A DNA stretch of 64,000 nt from positions 2,604,001-2,668,000 of the forward strand of contig OZ253559.1 of the NCBI GenBank assembly GCA_965262785.1, written 5' to 3'. Position 1 is the first letter of the stretch. Each line of letters starts with the position of its first letter. Below the pieces are notes generated by a model, which saw nothing but the letters and a program-made list of their open reading frames with translations, did no database searches and was not told the DNA's origin. This DNA comes from G965218495 sp965262785 (GTDB lineage Bacteria > Bacteroidota > Rhodothermia > Rhodothermales > Bin80). Shown one piece after another: positions 60,639 through 64,000 of the stretch. The position numbers were made by a program, and so were the translations under genes.

Positions 60639-61109
60639 TTATTGCGCAGTCCAGAGGCGGCGCGCGCACTTGTTCAAAAAGCTCAGGCGTTCTGTGCTGC
60701 TTTGTATGCAGCGCTGAAGCACCGCCTCGGTACGCATCTGGTGCTCAATCATCTGCTCTTGGAGTAGGGCTTGGTGCAGCGCACGCTCCTTTTCAGTCAG
60801 CTGAGCCAAGAGGCTGGCGCCTGCAAGCACAGACGTGCTGCGATCAGCACTCGCATATGCAACGCCACCGCAGCTGAATACCGTTTCAGCCAGCTTACCC
60901 GCATCCAAGCGGACTATCCGCCGGATAGCCTCCAACTCCCTCAGGTCGGCCGGGTCAGCGGTCAGTGGGTCGGCCTGGTCATACATCCGGCCCAGTGCAA
61001 CGTGCTGCTCGAGGAGCGGATTCACTCGCGCGATGGTTGCTTTACGCGAAATGGTCCGCCCGGCCCAACCTTTCTTCAGGAGAAGGGACTTGATTTCTCT
61101 TGTGCGCAT
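60639..61109 (-). CDS. Unknown helical protein between trpE and trpS
   Basis: A 156-residue protein started at ATG 61109 (MRTREIKSLLLKKGW). I recognise no family. It is basic at the N-terminus, has a central LRELEAIRRIVRLDAGKLAE segment, and ends in long amphipathic helices (LLAQLTEKERALHQALLQEQ, MRTEAVLQRCIQSSTER) that may form a coiled coil. No membrane or signal segment is visible. It is 34 bases after trpE and 5 before trpS, so it is surely part of the operon. A chorismate-mutase-like helical fold would make pathway sense, but I see no matching active-site pattern, so no function is assigned. Confidence 0.72.
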   Translation of the reverse strand: MRTREIKSLLLKKGWAGRTISRKATIARVNPLLEQHVALGRMYDQADPLTADPADLRELEAIRRIVRLDAGKLAETVFSCGGVAYASADRSTSVLAGASLLAQLTEKERALHQALLQEQMIEHQMRTEAVLQRCIQSSTERLSFLNKCARRLWTAQ

Positions 61110-61143
61110 CGTGGCTAGAGGTTGTATGGCGCAAATATAGCTC

Positions 61144-62634
61144 CTAGAGCAGACCATCGGCGGCAACGAGAAGAGCCTTCTTCAGTGCACGGGCTTTGTT
61201 CTCCGTCTCCTCATATTCCCGCTCCGGGTTACTGTCCGCTACGATCCCAGCGCCAGCCTGTATGAAGATCTCATTGCTTCGCACTACCATCGTTCGAATG
61301 GCGATGCAAGTGTCCATGTTGCCTGAAAAATCGATGTACCCCACTGCGCCTGCATAGATGCCCCTTTTGGTGGGCTCAAGCGCATCAATGATCTCCATCG
61401 CACGCACCTTGGGTGCACCACTGACCGTTCCAGCTGGGAAGCATGCGCGCAGGACATCCAGCGGCTGGAATTGAGGAGCTACCTCACCGCTGACTGCGCT
61501 GACGATATGCATCACGTGCGAGTAGCGCTCGATATAGGCATAGCGATCCACCACTACGCTTCCTACGCTGCAAATACGACCCAAGTCGTTGCGACCCAAG
61601 TCCACAAGCATGAGATGCTCGGCCCGCTCTTTGGGATCGTTCAGAAGCTCTTCGGCCAGGCGATTGTCTTCGGCTGAATCCCGCCCTCTGGGACGTGTGC
61701 CAGCAATTGGCAAGAGCTGTGCTCTCCCATCTTCCACGCGTACCAGAACCTCAGGCGAGGACCCAATCAGCACAACTTCGTCAAAGTCCAGGTAGAAGAG
61801 GTATGGCGACGGATTGATTTGACGCAGTGCCCTGTACAAGTTGAATGCGTCGCCCTCAAAAGACATAGAAAACCGCTGCGACAGCACGACTTGGAAGATT
61901 TCGCCTTCGTAGATGAGGCGCTTTCCTTCTTCCACAGCCGCCTCGAAGGCATGCCGGGCAAAGTTCGATGCCATGTGATCGCTACTCAATTTAACCGGCC
62001 GCGGCGCTGGAATCGGCGAATGAAGCTCGGCTTCCAGCTTGGCAAGCCTAGCCTGCGCTTGCAGGTACTGCGCCTTAAGCGACCGGTCACGCCGCACGAA
62101 TACGCTGGTCATGAGCACCATTTGGTGCTTTACCCTGTCAAAGGCGGCCATGGTGTCATAGAAGCACCAGATCGCATCAGGAACCCCCAGTTCATCCTCC
62201 GGCATATCGGGCAGGTATTCTATAAGGCGTACGCCGTCGTATCCTAGAAATCCTACGGCGCCGCAGCGCAGCCGGGGTAGCCCGGGCACCCGGACTTCTT
62301 CGTATTCCTGGAGGTAGCTCTGAAGAACGCTGAAGATGTCACCAGTTGGAATGTCACCGGCCTGCCTGCCCTCGCCATCCTCCACCTCCACGTTCGCCCC
62401 GCGGGCACGAACAATCCGGTAGGGATTCTTGCCCAGGAAGGAATACCGCGCCAGATGCTCGCCGCCTTCCACGCTTTCAAGCAAAAACGCGTGACGGCCG
62501 GACTGCCGCAGCACCAGAAAAGCTGACACCGGCGTCAAGAGGTCTGCACTCAGCCGCCTGTAGACCGGGATCACATGTCGCCCCTGTCCGCGGTGTGACT
62601 CGGCAAACTCCCGGAATTCCCGAAACGTCATCAT
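61144..62634 (-). CDS. trpE: Anthranilate synthase component I
   Basis: A 496-residue enzyme that makes anthranilate from chorismate with ammonia from TrpG. The N-terminal LLESVEGGEHLARYS fits the LLES-x10-S motif that binds feedback tryptophan, so the enzyme should be inhibited by the end product. The catalytic part has IFQVVLSQRFSMSFEG, PSPYLFYLDFDEVVLIGSSP, LLPIAGTRPRGRDSAEDNRL, EHLMLVDLGRNDLGRIC, SHVMHIVSAVSGEV, FPAGTVSGAPKVRAMEIIDA and GIYAGAVGYIDFSGNMD, all classical. It is the first structural gene, 15 bases after the leader terminator. Two ATG codons stand in tandem at the start. Confidence 0.97.
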   Translation of the reverse strand: MMTFREFREFAESHRGQGRHVIPVYRRLSADLLTPVSAFLVLRQSGRHAFLLESVEGGEHLARYSFLGKNPYRIVRARGANVEVEDGEGRQAGDIPTGDIFSVLQSYLQEYEEVRVPGLPRLRCGAVGFLGYDGVRLIEYLPDMPEDELGVPDAIWCFYDTMAAFDRVKHQMVLMTSVFVRRDRSLKAQYLQAQARLAKLEAELHSPIPAPRPVKLSSDHMASNFARHAFEAAVEEGKRLIYEGEIFQVVLSQRFSMSFEGDAFNLYRALRQINPSPYLFYLDFDEVVLIGSSPEVLVRVEDGRAQLLPIAGTRPRGRDSAEDNRLAEELLNDPKERAEHLMLVDLGRNDLGRICSVGSVVVDRYAYIERYSHVMHIVSAVSGEVAPQFQPLDVLRACFPAGTVSGAPKVRAMEIIDALEPTKRGIYAGAVGYIDFSGNMDTCIAIRTMVVRSNEIFIQAGAGIVADSNPEREYEETENKARALKKALLVAADGLL

Positions 62635-62649
62635 GGGTTAACTGCAATG

Positions 62650-62679
62650 AAAAAGCCCACTGCACATCAGCAGTGGGCT
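62650..62679 (-). terminator. trp leader terminator (attenuator 3:4 hairpin)
   Basis: On the minus strand AGCCCACTGC (62679-62670) pairs over all ten positions with GCAGTGGGCT (62663-62654) around a TGATGT loop, followed by TTTT (62653-62650). It stands just before trpE, where a terminator only makes sense as a conditional one. The 5' arm can instead pair with an identical GCAGTGGGC upstream at 62730-62722. Confidence 0.85.
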
Positions 62680-62709
62680 GTTTCTGGCATCTCCGTAGTA
62701 CCTTATGCG

Positions 62710-62796
62710 CTAAGGAGTCGCGCCCACTGCCTGCAGCGAAGAGCGCCAGCAGGTTCTCTGGGCGGCGTGGGCTATATTTGCGACTGTGTCAAACAT
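62710..62796 (-). CDS. trpL: Probable trp leader peptide (28 residues, one Trp)
   Basis: A short ATG-to-TAG frame on the minus strand: MFDTVANIAHAAQRTC, then Trp17, and ending AVGATP. The Trp codon (62748-62746) lies 15 bases before an antiterminator arm GCAGTGGGC (62730-62722), and the last codons of the peptide overlap that arm. A ribosome stalled at Trp leaves the arm free, while one that reaches the stop covers it. This is the geometry of translation-coupled attenuation. No Shine-Dalgarno site is visible and only one Trp codon is present, so the peptide is not proven. Confidence 0.55.
   Translation of the reverse strand: MFDTVANIAHAAQRTCWRSSLQAVGATP
62722..62773 (-). promoter_or_regulatory. 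trp leader alternative-pairing arms 1 and 2
   Basis: Arm 1, AGCCCACG (62773-62766), can pair its GCCCAC with GTGGGC in arm 2. Arm 2, GCAGTGGGC (62730-62722), is a nine-base copy of the terminator's 3' arm and can pair with the terminator's 5' arm (arm 3). Pairings 1:2, 2:3 and 3:4 are thus mutually exclusive, as in the classical trp attenuator. Confidence 0.65.
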
Positions 62797-62805
62797 CACG
62801 GGGAC

Positions 62806-62834
62806 AAACTACGCCACGCGCATTGTGAACGCAA
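62806..62834 (-). promoter_or_regulatory. Candidate trp operon promoter
   Basis: On the minus strand TTGCGT (62834-62829) and TAGTTT (62811-62806) are 17 bases apart. Transcription would start within a few bases of the leader-peptide ATG, implying nearly leaderless translation. Weak support. Confidence 0.3.
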
Positions 62835-62919
62835 CCCTTCTCCACATGAGGAACATGCAGTCTGTAACGGCATTTTCCGCGTCCTACGGAGTAATGCGCG
62901 CCAACCCACTCGGAAGAAG

Positions 62920-64000
62920 ATGAAACGTCATGTTTCCCCTTATCGCAAGGTTCTCGAACGCGCCTTGTTTGTGTTAGCCAGCGCTGGCATAATGCTTACG
63001 GCGCACCTGTCCTTCTGGTATGGAGGGGCAGTAGCGGACCCGGTCTGCAGTGGCGAAAGTGACTGCGCTTCGGTAATAGCCCAGGACCCAACCTTGTTTG
63101 GTCTCTCAAGCACCACGTCAGGACTGTTGTTTTACCTGTTAGCGGCGGTCCTTACGCTTGGCGTGGCAATGGATTTTTGGGGCAAGCGGCAGAACTTAAA
63201 AGCCGCACGCTTCATTCTGGTAGGGGCAGGACTGTTATACTCACTCTTTTTAACACTCCTCCAGCTCTTTGCGCTCGAAGGCTATTGTGTCCTGTGCCTC
63301 GCGTCTTTCGGGCTAGTGGCAGCAATGACCGGGCTACTTCTTGTGATGGCCGCCTCACCAGGCGCCGAAAAGCACCGCCGAGGTCAGGCCACTCACCCAC
63401 AGAAGATGAACTTCTTCGGGATCATCGGGGCTTTGATTCTCGTGGCAGTTGTTGCGGACTACACATGGTACAAGTCAAAAGCGCCCGAGGTCGGAATGGG
63501 TGTGTCTGCCAACTCGAGCTTCAACCCTGCCCTGTGTGGTTACGACGAATCGCTGCCGCGCTTCGAAAACCTGGATCAATTCATCAGCGAGTCCGACCCG
63601 ACTACTGGCTTTGCGACGGCGCCGGTCACGATTATGGAATTCATCGATCCCAACTGCCCGGCCTGCAGGTTGCAGCACCCCATCATGAAGCAGCTTGCAG
63701 CAAGATACCCTCAAGAAATTCGCATCGTCTACAAGCCGTTTCCGCTTCTGACCGGCAACCTGCTCTTTTCGCTGGACGAAGTCATGGCTCTTTGGCTCGC
63801 CCATGAGCAAGGGCGGTACGACGACATGATAGAGGCAGTGTTTGATGCCAATGATCCGGCTGGGTTGTCGGTGACCCAACTTTCGGAGATAGCGGATGAT
63901 TTGGGACTTGATGCATCGGAGTTTCGGCGGGTCCTGGAAAGCCGGCGTCTGGAGTCCCGGGCCCGCAGAACGCGCCTCGTGTTTGACGGAATGGGTTTGG
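62920..64000 (+). CDS. VKOR-DsbA fusion (thiol oxidation), 3' end beyond window
   Basis: A partial gene of at least 360 codons, read from ATG 62920 and still open at the window edge. The N-terminal half is a vitamin-K-epoxide-reductase (VKOR) domain with membrane segments (RALFVLASAGIMLTAHLSF; GLLFYLLAAVLTLGVAM; FILVGAGLLYSLFLTLL; ASFGLVAAMTGLLLVMA), loop cysteines in DPVCSGESDCASV and the active-site CVLC in EGYCVLCLASF. After a further membrane helix (GIIGALILVAVVADYTW) comes a periplasmic thioredoxin-fold DsbA-like domain with IMEFIDPNCPACRLQHPIMK. The protein probably makes disulfides in exported proteins and passes electrons to quinone within one chain. It is divergent from the trp operon. 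Confidence 0.88.
   Translation, partial: MKRHVSPYRKVLERALFVLASAGIMLTAHLSFWYGGAVADPVCSGESDCASVIAQDPTLFGLSSTTSGLLFYLLAAVLTLGVAMDFWGKRQNLKAARFILVGAGLLYSLFLTLLQLFALEGYCVLCLASFGLVAAMTGLLLVMAASPGAEKHRRGQATHPQKMNFFGIIGALILVAVVADYTWYKSKAPEVGMGVSANSSFNPALCGYDESLPRFENLDQFISESDPTTGFATAPVTIMEFIDPNCPACRLQHPIMKQLAARYPQEIRIVYKPFPLLTGNLLFSLDEVMALWLAHEQGRYDDMIEAVFDANDPAGLSVTQLSEIADDLGLDASEFRRVLESRRLESRARRTRLVFDGMGL

Overview
The window looks like chromosomal DNA from a Bacteroidota-type bacterium of the Rhodothermia/Balneola side of the group. The signs seen are: several secreted proteins with type IX secretion (T9SS) sorting tails, a PorV/PorQ-type outer-membrane protein, a TonB-dependent receptor with a carboxypeptidase-regulatory-like N-terminus, an ExbB plus two ExbD cassette, lineage-restricted families (DUF4293-, DUF4296- and DUF4837-like), fairly high G+C by eye, and few strong Shine-Dalgarno sites. 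The assignment is an inference; no marker-gene tree was run.

Region 1 (1-15.9 kb) is a sugar or polyol catabolic island. It holds four Gfo/Idh/MocA oxidoreductases, five TIM-barrel sugar isomerase/epimerases (one cut by the window edge), an SUMF1-type lipoprotein, an exported ApbE, an UlaG-like metallo-hydrolase and a SIS-domain protein. Five of the oxidoreductases and isomerases carry twin-arginine signals, so part of the pathway should run in the periplasm as pre-folded cofactor enzymes. Several long stretches here carry no convincing gene.

Region 2 (16-30.5 kb) is a cell-surface block: a T9SS subtilisin, then on the minus strand an FG-GAP protein with its own terminator, and a compact run of TonB receptor, large T9SS protein, PorV/PorQ-like barrel and T9SS peptidoglycan amidase. 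An intact ISL3-family insertion sequence with an 8-bp target duplication sits just upstream of the FG-GAP gene.

Region 3 (32-47 kb) is mostly housekeeping: a MetE-like protein, tRNA-Phe and tRNA-Asp, acetyl-CoA synthetase, a BadF/NagK-type sugar kinase, a penicillin-acylase homologue, an S41 processing protease, ExbB / small membrane protein / ExbD / ExbD, isocitrate dehydrogenase, a DUF4293 protein, a glycosyltransferase and a RecQ helicase.

Region 4 (47.2-53.2 kb) has a group II intron-like RNA without a reverse transcriptase gene, a T9SS subtilisin fused to plant-type leucine-rich repeats, and a decayed IS5-like transposase.

Region 5 (53.2-62.8 kb, minus strand) is one tryptophan operon in the order trpE, unknown gene, trpS, trpG, trpD, trpC, trpF, trpB, trpA, DUF4837, DUF4296. 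Its leader contains a short ORF with one Trp codon and mutually exclusive hairpins ending in a terminator just before trpE, which reads as a classical translation-coupled attenuator. A VKOR-DsbA fusion gene diverges from it and runs off the right edge.
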